In this document: piece after piece, positions 16,293-24,656 of the stretch
How positions within the stretch are numbered: position 1 is the stretch's first letter
How the letters are laid out: each line of letters begins with the position of its first letter
DNA from: Hyalangium gracile
GTDB lineage: Bacteria; Myxococcota; Myxococcia; Myxococcales; Myxococcaceae
Direction: 5' to 3'
Assembly: GCF_020103725.1 (NCBI RefSeq)
Contig: NZ_JAHXBG010000027.1
Span: forward strand, 62,001-126,000
DNA length: 64,000 nucleotides
Notes under the pieces: generated by a model
What the model saw: the letters and a program-made list of their open reading frames with translations, nothing else
Told to the model about the DNA's origin: nothing
Databases searched by the model: none
Translations under genes and position numbers: made by a program

Positions 16293-18317
16293 ATGCTTGT
16301 TACCGCCAGACCGAGCGTCACTCCGGGTGGGGTTGCGGCCGCGACCGCGCCCATGACCGTTCTGCTCTCCTCATGGCTGCTCGTGGCATGGGCGGGGGGA
16401 CCTGAGGAGCTGTCTCGCATCATGAGCACCGCGGGGACGTTCACCTCGCTCGTGGTGATCTCGGGTCTGGTGGAGCTGGCCTTCCTGACGGTGATGGTCT
16501 GTCACACCGGCAACGGGCGCGTGGTGCCGCTGGCCGTCATGCTGGGCATGGCCACCCTGCCGTGGACGGTGGGGCTGCTGGGCACGGAGACCGTCATCGA
16601 CCGGACCTTCACGGCCATCGCCGGGCTCGAGGCCCCGGACGCCCGCACCGCGCTGGCGCTCGGCGTGGCGGAGGCCATGGCCGCGCGGATGCTCGGCGCG
16701 TGGATGAGCATGGCGCTGCTCATGGGGCTGGGGCTGGGGCTGGCCATGACCGGAGCCTCCTCGGACGCGCCGTGGCGCTCGGCGCCTCGGGGCACCACGG
16801 CCAGCCTGCTGTTCGGCATCGTCGTCGCCTTCGTGCTGGCCGCCCTCGCCCTGGTGGGCGCGATGGAGGCCCACCAGCTCTTCACGGGGCTCACCCGCCT
16901 GGTACGAGCGCCCCTGCCGGAGCACGTGGGCCTGCTGAGCCAGGTAACCGAGGAGCTGGCGCACCTGCGGCCCATCCGCCAGGCCTGCGAGGCCCTGCTC
17001 CTCACCCTGGGCGGCGTGCTCCTCGTGTGGCAGCTCCGCCGCGCCACGCGCCCCGCCCGGGGGTGGATGGGCAGCGCCTTCCTCGTCGCCTCCGTCACCG
17101 CCCTGCTCGTGCTGGACGGCCACCCGCTGCGCCTGGCGGAGCTGCGCGCCCGCAACGCGGGGCTCGACGCTCCGTCCCTGCCGCGGGACTTCCAGACGCT
17201 CTCCACGCCGCGCGCCTCCACGCCGCGCCCGCTCGTCGCCGTCGCCACGCTGGAGGGCCTGTTGCCCACCGTCGGCTCCCGGCTCTCCTGGAGCGCTCCG
17301 GCGCGGACGCTCGCCGAGGCCCTCTCCGCCTCGCTCCACTCCACCTCCAGCACGGCCCCTCGGGGCGGAGCCACTCCCGAGCCCGTGCTGCCGCTGCTGG
17401 TGGACGCCCGGCTGTCCGGTGCCTCCGTGCGCCACCTCATCCAGGCCAGCGCCCTGGCCGGAGCCCGCTCCGTGGAGTTGGTGGGGCAGCAGCCTCACGC
17501 CGCCAGCCCCGCGACGCTGGAGTGGTTCCAGTCCCGGCAGCCTCTCTTCTCCCTGCTCGCGGCCAGGGCGGGCATGCTGCAGCTCCTGCTTCCCGCCGCC
17601 CTGCCAACCCCGAGCAGCCTCTCCTGGCGCGCCCGGCTGGAGAAGGGGGGCCGGCTGAGCCTCTCGCCGCTTCAAGGCGGCGTGCCGCTGACGCTCTCCG
17701 TGCAGGCCACGCTGGCGGAGATCCCCGCGGACCTCGCGGGGACGTTCGTCGGGCTGGAGCTCTCGGACGACGTCTCCCTGAAGGAGCTCGGCGCCGCGGC
17801 CGAGGTGCTCGCGCTGGCGGGCGCCTCCGCCGTGGCGCTGCTCGAGGTGGACTCCGCCGTGGCCGGGCCCGCCCAGGGCGGTACGGAGATCCTCTGGAGT
17901 CCCGCGCGGTGGAGTGCTCCGGCTCCCGGCCTCCCCTCGCCCGAGCTCCTGCGCCGCGGGCTGGAGGTGAAGCGCTACGGGTGGGAAGCGCTGCGAAAGG
18001 CCTCGGAGCGGCCGCGCGCCCAGGCCCCTCGCCGCCAAGCTCCCCGGCCCGTCTCCGTCCTTCAGAGGAGCCAGACGAGCAGCGCGATGGCCACCAACAG
18101 CCCGAACCCGAACACCACCAGCATCATGACGCCCTCGCCGCTGGAGGACGGGGGGACGTTCGGCGCCGCCTCGGAGTCGGGCTTCATCTCCCGGAACGGG
18201 TCCGCGGTCAGCCCAGGCTCCCGCGACGGCTCGGCCGAGGGGGAGCCGCTGGAGGCCTCCCTCATGGCCAGGCCCTCTCGCGCGAGCGCCAGCACCCGCT
18301 TCATGTGGAGTATGTAG
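16293..18317 (+). CDS. Polytopic membrane protein with two degenerate ExbD/TolR-like units
   Basis: The 674-residue frame starts at ATG 16293; an ATG at 16353 directly before the first helix is an alternative. The N-terminal 280 residues have about seven membrane helices (TSLVVISGLVELAFLTVMV, LLFGIVVAFVLAALALVGAM, FLVASVTALLVL). The remainder is soluble, presumably periplasmic. Two segments, LPLLVDARLSGASVRHLIQ near 370 and ELSDDVSLKELGAAAEVLAL near 490, each end in an A-G-A-x-x-V strand and resemble the periplasmic part of ExbD/TolR (L-x-A-D-x-x-V-x-x-x-x-V). This is a weak pattern match. The frame runs about 255 bases past the end of the convergent gene (18062-18676); the last 85 residues are simply antisense to it, so the native stop may have been lost. 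Confidence 0.7.
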   Translation: MLVTARPSVTPGGVAAATAPMTVLLSSWLLVAWAGGPEELSRIMSTAGTFTSLVVISGLVELAFLTVMVCHTGNGRVVPLAVMLGMATLPWTVGLLGTETVIDRTFTAIAGLEAPDARTALALGVAEAMAARMLGAWMSMALLMGLGLGLAMTGASSDAPWRSAPRGTTASLLFGIVVAFVLAALALVGAMEAHQLFTGLTRLVRAPLPEHVGLLSQVTEELAHLRPIRQACEALLLTLGGVLLVWQLRRATRPARGWMGSAFLVASVTALLVLDGHPLRLAELRARNAGLDAPSLPRDFQTLSTPRASTPRPLVAVATLEGLLPTVGSRLSWSAPARTLAEALSASLHSTSSTAPRGGATPEPVLPLLVDARLSGASVRHLIQASALAGARSVELVGQQPHAASPATLEWFQSRQPLFSLLAARAGMLQLLLPAALPTPSSLSWRARLEKGGRLSLSPLQGGVPLTLSVQATLAEIPADLAGTFVGLELSDDVSLKELGAAAEVLALAGASAVALLEVDSAVAGPAQGGTEILWSPARWSAPAPGLPSPELLRRGLEVKRYGWEALRKASERPRAQAPRRQAPRPVSVLQRSQTSSAMATNSPNPNTTSIMTPSPLEDGGTFGAASESGFISRNGSAVSPGSRDGSAEGEPLEASLMARPSRASASTRFMWSM

Positions 18318-18676
18318 CGGTCCTCGCCCTCGTACGTCTCGAGCGCCGCCGCGGCCCGCATGAGCCGCAAGGGCACCAGCTGCGGATCGGTGTGGACGAT
18401 GGGGGAGGCCGGGCCCGCCTTCGAGCCGCCCTCCACCTCCACCCGCCCCGTGCGCAGCCCCTCGCCGCTGGTCCACACGTAGTGGTCCTCCAGCAGCGTC
18501 AGCTCCTGGCGCTGCACCCGGCCCTCCAGGTCCACGAGCGACAGCAGCTCGGCCCCCTGGGAGCACATGTGCCAGACCGAGCGCTGGCCGTGGTCTCCGG
18601 GAGGCCCCTCCACGGCTCGCACCCGGTAGAGCGCCTGCACCGCTTCCTTCAGCTTCTCTGGCGAGGGGTTGTTCAT
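18062..18676 (-). CDS. Tail-anchored hypothetical protein
   Basis: The 204-residue protein starts at ATG 18676 (MNNPSPEKLKEAVQ). The N-terminal 130 residues look like a compact alpha/beta domain with a helix, then strands (SLVDLEGRVQRQELTLLEDH) resembling a small ligand-binding or DUF-type fold, followed by a helical segment (AAAALETYEGEDRYILHMKR). A Pro/Ser-rich linker leads to one C-terminal membrane helix (VMMLVVFGFGLLVAIALLVWLL) that ends at the last residue. The protein is therefore probably cytoplasmic and tail-anchored. No family is recognised. Its 3' end overlaps the convergent plus-strand membrane gene, and its start is divergent from the operon beginning at 18741, with only 64 bases for both promoters. 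Confidence 0.7.
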   Translation of the reverse strand: MNNPSPEKLKEAVQALYRVRAVEGPPGDHGQRSVWHMCSQGAELLSLVDLEGRVQRQELTLLEDHYVWTSGEGLRTGRVEVEGGSKAGPASPIVHTDPQLVPLRLMRAAAALETYEGEDRYILHMKRVLALAREGLAMREASSGSPSAEPSREPGLTADPFREMKPDSEAAPNVPPSSSGEGVMMLVVFGFGLLVAIALLVWLL

Positions 18677-18740
18677 CCGTCGGCGAAGCCTAGCATGCAC
18701 ACGTGCGTCTCCCCGCTCTCGGAGCTAGCGTCCCTGTCCC

Positions 18741-19505
18741 ATGAGCCGCTCACGGGGAAGAGGCACCGACTTCGAACACCACTTCGAGAGCGCACAGACG
18801 CTCGACGGGCTGCTGGAGCTCGCCGGCAGCTCCTGCGACACCACCGAAGTCATCGTCCGCATGCGCACTGCCCAGGCCGAGGGGCAGCCGCACACCGCCG
18901 TCATCCCCACCCTCTTCCCGAGGGAGCCGCGCTTCCCCTCGCCCGAGGTGGCCCAGCGGCTGTTCCAGAACCTGCTGGGGCTCTGGGACCTGGTGGCCGA
19001 AGGCAAGCCCCTCCGGACCGAGGAGGGGCCCCGGCCGCCCCGGCCCAGGAAGGTCAAGCCCGTGCCGCCCCCCGCATTCGCCCCCGGTGAGCCAGGGAGC
19101 GAATTCGTCGAGGCCGCCTGGCGTTATCTGGAAGACGACGAGAAGGAGCGGACCCGGCGGATGCACTCCTTCGACAACCGGCAGGGCGCGCTGCTGGGCA
19201 CCCTTGACGGCATGGGCCTCACGGACGAAGGATACGCGGCAGCCCGCCACCTGCTCTTCGAACTGCACGCCATGTTGGAGCTGGGCTGGCCGCCGGGACT
19301 TGCCAGTGTGGACCCGGCGGTGCTGGAGAGGGAGGACACGGAGGCTCCGCCGGTGCCCGAGGCCCTCGCCGCTTACGCGGAAGAAGCGCTGTTCGAGGCG
19401 GAGCAGGATGAGGAGCACCCCCTCTCTGCCGAGGAGTCCGCGCGGGTGCGCACCCTGGTGCGACGCGGGCTGGCGGCGCTGTGGAAGGCCCGGAAGGGAA
19501 GTTGA
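18741..19505 (+). CDS. Conserved-looking hypothetical protein, first gene of a sigma-factor operon
   Basis: This 254-residue, acidic, soluble protein has two helical domains separated by a Pro/Arg-rich linker (residues about 93-116). The first contains TPTLFPREPRF-like segments typical of small globular domains; the second has helices such as EAAWRYLEDDEKERTRRMH and EGYAAARHLLFELHAMLEL. I do not recognise a family and see no signal peptide or membrane segment. It is followed after three bases by the gene at 19509 and then by a sigma factor, so the three are almost certainly one transcript. A role in controlling or sensing for that sigma factor is possible by position only. Confidence 0.7.
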   Translation: MSRSRGRGTDFEHHFESAQTLDGLLELAGSSCDTTEVIVRMRTAQAEGQPHTAVIPTLFPREPRFPSPEVAQRLFQNLLGLWDLVAEGKPLRTEEGPRPPRPRKVKPVPPPAFAPGEPGSEFVEAAWRYLEDDEKERTRRMHSFDNRQGALLGTLDGMGLTDEGYAAARHLLFELHAMLELGWPPGLASVDPAVLEREDTEAPPVPEALAAYAEEALFEAEQDEEHPLSAEESARVRTLVRRGLAALWKARKGS

Positions 19506-19508
19506 CGG

Positions 19509-20069
19509 ATGGCACGAGACAAGGACGACAACGACGGCGGCGGTTTCTCCGGCAAGCGCAACAAGAGCTGGCGCGAAATCGACGCGATGCGAGGCAAGAG
19601 CAAGAGCCACTCGCGTCAGGATGACCCCGCCCAGCAGCGGATTGAACGCAGCGCCTCCTATCAGAAGTACAAGGCGGCCGCGGACGCCCTCTTCACCGGC
19701 GGCGAGCTGCCCCAGGGGCTGGCCGAGAAGTTCGACCCCGAGGGCAAGCGCAAGACGCAGAAGCAGGCCATGCAGAAGCTGCAGCAGGCCGAGTCCCGCC
19801 AGGAGTGGGTGCAGGGCGTCGTCGACTACCTGGAGAAGTACCCGGAGCTGCCCGAGGACGCGTACTTCCTGGACAGCCTGCTGGACCACCCCCGCGAGCG
19901 CATCGCCGACAAGGCGCTGGCGAAGCTGGAGGCCATGGAGGGCGAGGGCAAGCTGAAGACCAAGGTGCCCAAGAGCCTGGATGAGCGCCTCAAGTCCATC
20001 CAGCTCACCAGCATGGATCCGGAGATGCAGGGCCGCGCCAAGGCGCTGCGCGAGAAGCTCAAGGCCTGA
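19509..20069 (+). CDS. Conserved-looking hypothetical, charged helical protein
   Basis: The 186-residue protein is very rich in Lys, Glu, Asp, Arg and Gln. The N-terminal 60 residues are Gly/Ser/Lys-rich and probably disordered (DDNDGGGFSGKRNK). The rest is predicted helical (QAMQKLQQAESRQEWVQGVV, FLDSLLDHPRERIADKALAK), resembling an ARM/HEAT-like or tetratricopeptide-like helical bundle. No family is recognised. It starts three bases after the previous gene's stop and ends 15 bases before the sigma-factor gene. The charged disordered head and helical body would suit a nucleic-acid- or RNA-polymerase-associated protein, but that is conjecture. Confidence 0.7.
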   Translation: MARDKDDNDGGGFSGKRNKSWREIDAMRGKSKSHSRQDDPAQQRIERSASYQKYKAAADALFTGGELPQGLAEKFDPEGKRKTQKQAMQKLQQAESRQEWVQGVVDYLEKYPELPEDAYFLDSLLDHPRERIADKALAKLEAMEGEGKLKTKVPKSLDERLKSIQLTSMDPEMQGRAKALREKLKA

Positions 20070-20084
20070 GCCAGCAGCGGTACA

Positions 20085-20720
20085 ATGGCGTCCATGACGC
20101 CTCAACAGCGCGAAGAGCTGGAGCGCGACGTCCGCCTTCTGTGTGAGCAGGGACAGCCGGAGCGCGCGGCCGAGACGGCCATCCGCGGGTATGGCCCGGA
20201 GATCCTCGGCGTGCTGCTGGCCACGCACCGGGACGAGGAGGTGGCCGACGAAGTCTTCTCCCAGTGGAGCGAGCGCCTGTGGAAGGGGCTCGGCGGCTTC
20301 ACCTGGTCCTGCTCGCTGCGCACGTGGGCCTATACGCTGGCGCGCAACGTCTCCATCAGCTTCCAGCGCAACGCGCGCTTCCGCGAGCGGCTGCACCCGC
20401 CCATGCCGGACTCGGAGGCGCTGTCGGCCATCGCGCAGCAGGTGCGCACACAGACGAAGCCCTACCTGCGCACCGAGGCCAAGAGCAAGCTGGCCGAGCT
20501 GCGCGACAGCCTGCCACCGGAGGACCGCACGCTCCTGGTGCTGCGCATCGACAAGGGCCTGGAGTGGAAGGACCTGGCCCGGGTGATGCTGGGCGAGGAG
20601 GCCGAGGTGTCCGACGCGCAGCTCTCCAAGGAGTCCCAGCGGCTGCGCAAGCGCTTCCAGCTCCTCAAGGAGCGGCTCATCGAGCAGGGACGCAAGGAAG
20701 GGCTCATCCCCGAGGAGTGA
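20085..20720 (+). CDS. RNA polymerase sigma factor, ECF-like
   Basis: The 211-residue protein has sigma-70 family regions 2 and 4 only, as in ECF sigma factors. Region 2 (about residues 30-105) contains VADEVFSQWSERLWKGLGGF and SLRTWAYTLARNVSISFQRN, the helices that bind the -10 element and core polymerase. Region 4 (about 145-200) has the D-S-L-P-P-E-D-R-T-L-L-V-L-R segment, then WKDLARVMLG and a basic recognition helix (LSKESQRLRKRFQLLKERL). Start ATG 20085 is chosen by position; ATG 20094 is possible. No anti-sigma factor with a membrane helix or zinc motif is adjacent, so regulation is unclear; the two hypothetical proteins before it in the operon are candidates. Confidence 0.9.
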   Translation: MASMTPQQREELERDVRLLCEQGQPERAAETAIRGYGPEILGVLLATHRDEEVADEVFSQWSERLWKGLGGFTWSCSLRTWAYTLARNVSISFQRNARFRERLHPPMPDSEALSAIAQQVRTQTKPYLRTEAKSKLAELRDSLPPEDRTLLVLRIDKGLEWKDLARVMLGEEAEVSDAQLSKESQRLRKRFQLLKERLIEQGRKEGLIPEE

Positions 20721-20735
20721 GCCCGCGCCGCGGCC

Positions 20736-23700
20736 TCAGGGCCTGGACATGGACGGCATGACGATGGTCGACAGCCGCTCGGGGGCGCGGACGGCCTGGC
20801 GCGCCATCCACTCCTCGGACTGGCGGATCAGCGCCCGCCCCTCGTCCCCGCCCAGCAGCTCTCCGCGCCGGCGCTGGATGGACGTCATGGCCAGCGCCAT
20901 GCCGTGCGCGCGCGCCGCCTCCTCCGCCACCGAGAGGTACCGCAGCGCCTCCGCGTCGTTCCCCTGTCTCCAGGCGACGCTGGCCCGGAGCATGGTGCCG
21001 AGCGGCGCCGCGGCCCAGCTCACCTGCTCGCGCTCCAGCGCCCTGGCCGCCCGGAGGACTTTGCGCAGCACGCGCGTGTCTCCGCCAGGCGCGGCCTCCA
21101 GCTCCACCAGCGCATCCCAGTAGCCGGTCTCGATGCGCAGGGCCGGCACGGCCATCAGCCCCGAGCGCAGCAGCAGGAAGCGCCTCGCACGGGTGATGGA
21201 CAGCGCTCGCTGGCTCTCCCCCAGGTAGAGGGCGAGCCGTAGCTGCGCCGCGGAGTCCCGGTAGTGCTGGATGTGATAGCCGCGCTGCGTCCAGCCCTTC
21301 ATGGCCGTGCGCAGCGTCTCCCTGGCTCGCTCGGGCTCATCCGCGACCAGGTGGACGAGGTAGTCGGTCGTCACGCGCACCATCGTCTCGCAGTGCAGGT
21401 TGCCTCGCTCGCGAGCTTCCTCGAGCAGCGACTTCACCAGCGCGGCCATGCGGGGGAACTCGCCCATATGCCACAGGCTGATGGCCCACTGGGTCCGCGC
21501 GAAGTCCAGCTCCCACGGCACTCCCGCGCAGCGCTCCTGGAGCACCGAGGTTGCCTCGCGCAGGAGCGGCTCGGCCTTCCGGTAGTCCCCACGCGTCATG
21601 GTGGAGATGCCCATGCTGAGCAGGGCCATCCCCAGCGCGTGCGGATGGCCCTCGTGCTCCGCGAGCTCCCGGGCCCGGCGCAGCAGGTGCTCGGTCTCCC
21701 CGGTGTCCCGGCCCCCGCGCAGCGCCTGGATGATGGCGTGCAGGGACAGGGCCCGGGAGAGCCGATAGGGCTCCCCCGCCTCGAGCGCCAGGAGCATGTT
21801 GCGCGTCTGGAAGTCCGCGGAGCGCAGGGGGTTGGTGATGGTCAGCCCCAGCGCCGCGGCCCAGGTGGTGTCGATGAGCCGCAGCGTCTCCTCGGGCAGC
21901 GCCGTGGCGGGCCGGAGCTGGAAGTCGAAGCCCCGCCGCCTGAGCCGGAGCTTGCGCACCGCCAGGGACAGCAGCGCTCCCACCGACGTGGAGGGCTGTG
22001 AGAGCCCCGCCTCGCGCAGCACGCGGGAAAGCACCTCCAGCCCCTCCTCCGTGTAGCCGCCCAGCAGGAGCTGCTCCATGGCCTGCCGACGATGCGCCAG
22101 CGCCTGGGCGGGCGCGCTCGCCTCCGCGACCTGGAGGTGCACCTTCGCCGCCTCCCGAGGCCTCCCCGCGCTGGAGAGCGCCTCTCCCATGCGGGCCTCG
22201 AGCGCATGCGCCTCATCCGCGGCCAGCGTCCGCGTCTCCAGCGCCGCGCGGTACAGCCGGGCCGCGCGATCGAAGGCCAGCACCTCGTGAGCCCGCGTGG
22301 CGGCCTGGACGGCGTAGCGCGCGGACTTCGGCAGCTCTCCCGCCTCGCGGAAGTGGAAGACGAGCTGCTCCAGCTCCGCGCGCCCGGACTCCTCCAGGGC
22401 CAGCGCGAGGCCCCGGTGGTGTCCCCGGCGCACCTGGGGCGCGAGTTGCGTGACGACCACCTCGCGGATGCGATCGTGGTAGGGCAGCAGCTCCTCGCGG
22501 CCCTCCACGCGCCGGACTCGCAGGAGCTGTCCCGCTCGGAGCAGGGCCAGGGCCTGGAGCTCCTCCTCTCCGCCCGGCGCCCCCGAGGCGGCGCGCGAGG
22601 CGCTCGTGCGTGCCAGGGGCTGGCCCGCCACGGAGATCACCTCCAGCAGCCGCCGCGCGGGCTCGGGCAACCGCTGCAGCCGGGCCTGGATGACGGCCTC
22701 CAGGCCCATCGGCATGTCACCGGGGCCGGCGCTCTCTCCAGCACGGGGGCTCGGCGCAGAGGACTCCTCGATGTACCGGGCCAGCTCCGTGAGGAAGAAC
22801 GGACTGCCGCGCCCCTCCGAGGCCAGCGCTGGCGTCGTGGGCAGTGCCTGCGCGCCCGTGCCGAGCAGCGCTTGCATCAGCGCCTCCGACTCGGTCGCCT
22901 CCAGCTCGCCCACCTCCACGTCGTGCAGGGCGAGCGAGGTGTAGGGCTCCTCGCGCAGCGCCCGGAGGAGTGTCGACAGGGCCGGGCTCGTCTCCGCCTC
23001 GTCCTGACGGTAGGAGGCGAGCAGCAGCAGGGCCGGCGCGGATGGAGGGCGCAGCACCTCCAGGAGCAGGGCCACGCTGTCGAGGTCTCCCCACTGGAGA
23101 TCATCGATGAAGAGCACCAGCGTCCCACGGCCCGCCAGGCCCACGAGCAGCTCTCGCAGCGCCAAGGCGCCGCGCCGGCGGAGCTGGGCCGGCTCTCCCG
23201 TCTCGAGCCGGCCCGGCACCGGCGCTCCGGGCAGCTGCCCGAGCACGGGAAAGAGCCTCGCCAGCGCGCCGAGCTCCGGCGGGAGCAGCGCCTTCAGCTC
23301 CTCGCGAGGCAGCCGCCGCAGGTACCGGCAGAGCGCGTCGACGAGGCTGTCGAGCATCTTGTAGGGCACGGACTCCTGCTCGAAGCAGCGGCCGGAGAGC
23401 ACCACCCGCTCCGGCTCCGAGCCCCGCGCCTGCAAATCCTCGAGGAAGCGGTTGGCCAGCGCGCTCTTGCCCATGCCCGAGGGGCCGTGGAGGAGCGCGA
23501 TCGCCGTGCGGCCCTCCCGCGAGTCCGTGAGCGCCTGCTCGAGCCTCTGGAGATGAACGGAGCGCCCGACGAAGGCCGCGCCGTGAGACGCGGGCCGCTC
23601 TCCCAGGCGAGGCCGGGCATCGGAGCGCGCCAGCCGCTCCAGCACCTCGGCTCCCGAGGGACGCTGCTCGGGAGCGGGCGCGAGCAGGTCCAGGCAGAGC

Positions 23701-24548
23701 GTCTCGAGATCCTCCGGCACTCCCTGGGAGAAGGTGCTCGGCGGCGGAGGCGGCGCGTTGGCCGGAGCCTTGATGGTGGGCGGGCGGCCCGTCAGCGCCT
23801 CGTAGAGCATCACCCCGACGGAGTACCAGTCCGCCGCGGGCCCGATGGGCTGGGCCGCGGCCTGCTCGGGAGACATGTAGCGAGGAGTCCCGGCGCCCTT
23901 CGCCTCCTGGAGCGCCGCCGCCATGTCCGTCACCAGGCCGAAGTCCAGCAGCACCACCCGTCCACCGTCCGCGACCATCACGTTGGAGGGCTTGATGTCC
24001 CGGTGCAGCTTCCCCGCGCCGTGCAGGAAGCCGAGCCCCTCGGCGAGTTGCCGGAGCGCATCCCGCAGGCGCTCCTCGTCGAACGGGCGCTCCGAGCCCG
24101 CCGGAGTCCGCACGGCGTCCAGGAAGGAGCGGCCCCGGATCAGCCCCATCGTGAGGAACCACTGCTCCCCGTCCGAGTGCAGCTCGTAGAACTGCACGAG
24201 GTTGGGGTGGGCCACCCCCGTGAGCGTGCGGAACTCCTGCTTGAAGAGCAGGAGCGCGCTCGGATCCCTCCGGCGCATGAGCTTGAGCGCCACCACCGCG
24301 TTGCGCTCGCGATCGTGCGCCTCGAACACCGCCCCGAAGGCCCCGGCGCCGAGCTGACGCTGGAGCACGAAGCGCTCGGAGCTCCAGCCTCGGACGAGCT
24401 CGGCCTTGCCGGACACCGCGGTGTCCGAGGTGAGCCCGCTCACCGGTGCGTCGGATACGTGCGCCAGCTCGCGAAGGAATGCGAGCGTCGAAGAACCTTC
24501 CCTGGAGACATCCTGGTCGCTCACGCCCGCAGCGTACTCCTTGCGCAT
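20736..24548 (-). CDS. PknK-like Ser/Thr kinase fused to a signalling ATPase and helical repeats
   Basis: The 1270-residue protein has an N-terminal kinase (residues about 50-310): LGAGAFGAVFEA glycine loop, VVALKLM lysine, LHRDIKPSNVMV catalytic loop, DFGLV and MSPEQ, all intact. An AAA/STAND-like ATPase follows with Walker A LLHGPSGMGKSAL (about 356) and Walker B TLVLFIDDLQWGDLDS (about 480). The last 550 residues are Ala/Leu/Arg-rich TPR-like repeats. This is the layout of PknK-type kinases common in myxobacteria, acting as large cytoplasmic integrators with the repeat region as sensor. The start is taken as ATG 24548; a GTG at 24524 is an alternative closer to the conserved region. The gene stands alone, 108 bases after the start of its region from the helicase, and converges on the sigma-factor operon. 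Confidence 0.93.
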   Translation of the reverse strand: MRKEYAAGVSDQDVSREGSSTLAFLRELAHVSDAPVSGLTSDTAVSGKAELVRGWSSERFVLQRQLGAGAFGAVFEAHDRERNAVVALKLMRRRDPSALLLFKQEFRTLTGVAHPNLVQFYELHSDGEQWFLTMGLIRGRSFLDAVRTPAGSERPFDEERLRDALRQLAEGLGFLHGAGKLHRDIKPSNVMVADGGRVVLLDFGLVTDMAAALQEAKGAGTPRYMSPEQAAAQPIGPAADWYSVGVMLYEALTGRPPTIKAPANAPPPPPSTFSQGVPEDLETLCLDLLAPAPEQRPSGAEVLERLARSDARPRLGERPASHGAAFVGRSVHLQRLEQALTDSREGRTAIALLHGPSGMGKSALANRFLEDLQARGSEPERVVLSGRCFEQESVPYKMLDSLVDALCRYLRRLPREELKALLPPELGALARLFPVLGQLPGAPVPGRLETGEPAQLRRRGALALRELLVGLAGRGTLVLFIDDLQWGDLDSVALLLEVLRPPSAPALLLLASYRQDEAETSPALSTLLRALREEPYTSLALHDVEVGELEATESEALMQALLGTGAQALPTTPALASEGRGSPFFLTELARYIEESSAPSPRAGESAGPGDMPMGLEAVIQARLQRLPEPARRLLEVISVAGQPLARTSASRAASGAPGGEEELQALALLRAGQLLRVRRVEGREELLPYHDRIREVVVTQLAPQVRRGHHRGLALALEESGRAELEQLVFHFREAGELPKSARYAVQAATRAHEVLAFDRAARLYRAALETRTLAADEAHALEARMGEALSSAGRPREAAKVHLQVAEASAPAQALAHRRQAMEQLLLGGYTEEGLEVLSRVLREAGLSQPSTSVGALLSLAVRKLRLRRRGFDFQLRPATALPEETLRLIDTTWAAALGLTITNPLRSADFQTRNMLLALEAGEPYRLSRALSLHAIIQALRGGRDTGETEHLLRRARELAEHEGHPHALGMALLSMGISTMTRGDYRKAEPLLREATSVLQERCAGVPWELDFARTQWAISLWHMGEFPRMAALVKSLLEEARERGNLHCETMVRVTTDYLVHLVADEPERARETLRTAMKGWTQRGYHIQHYRDSAAQLRLALYLGESQRALSITRARRFLLLRSGLMAVPALRIETGYWDALVELEAAPGGDTRVLRKVLRAARALEREQVSWAAAPLGTMLRASVAWRQGNDAEALRYLSVAEEAARAHGMALAMTSIQRRRGELLGGDEGRALIRQSEEWMARQAVRAPERLSTIVMPSMSRP

Positions 24549-24656
24549 GACGGACGCAGGACGCGGCGCGGCGCGGGCCTCGCTACTGGAGGCCCACACA
24601 CCCACGGATTAGCGTCAGCGCAACTTTCTCCAGGAGCTGAACGCCACTGTCGAGGC

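Noticed and set aside
16371-18566. A 731-residue minus-strand frame across the ExbD-like membrane gene
   Set aside because: Gly/Arg-rich, with no signal peptide or domain; the plus strand has membrane helices and sensible codon use.
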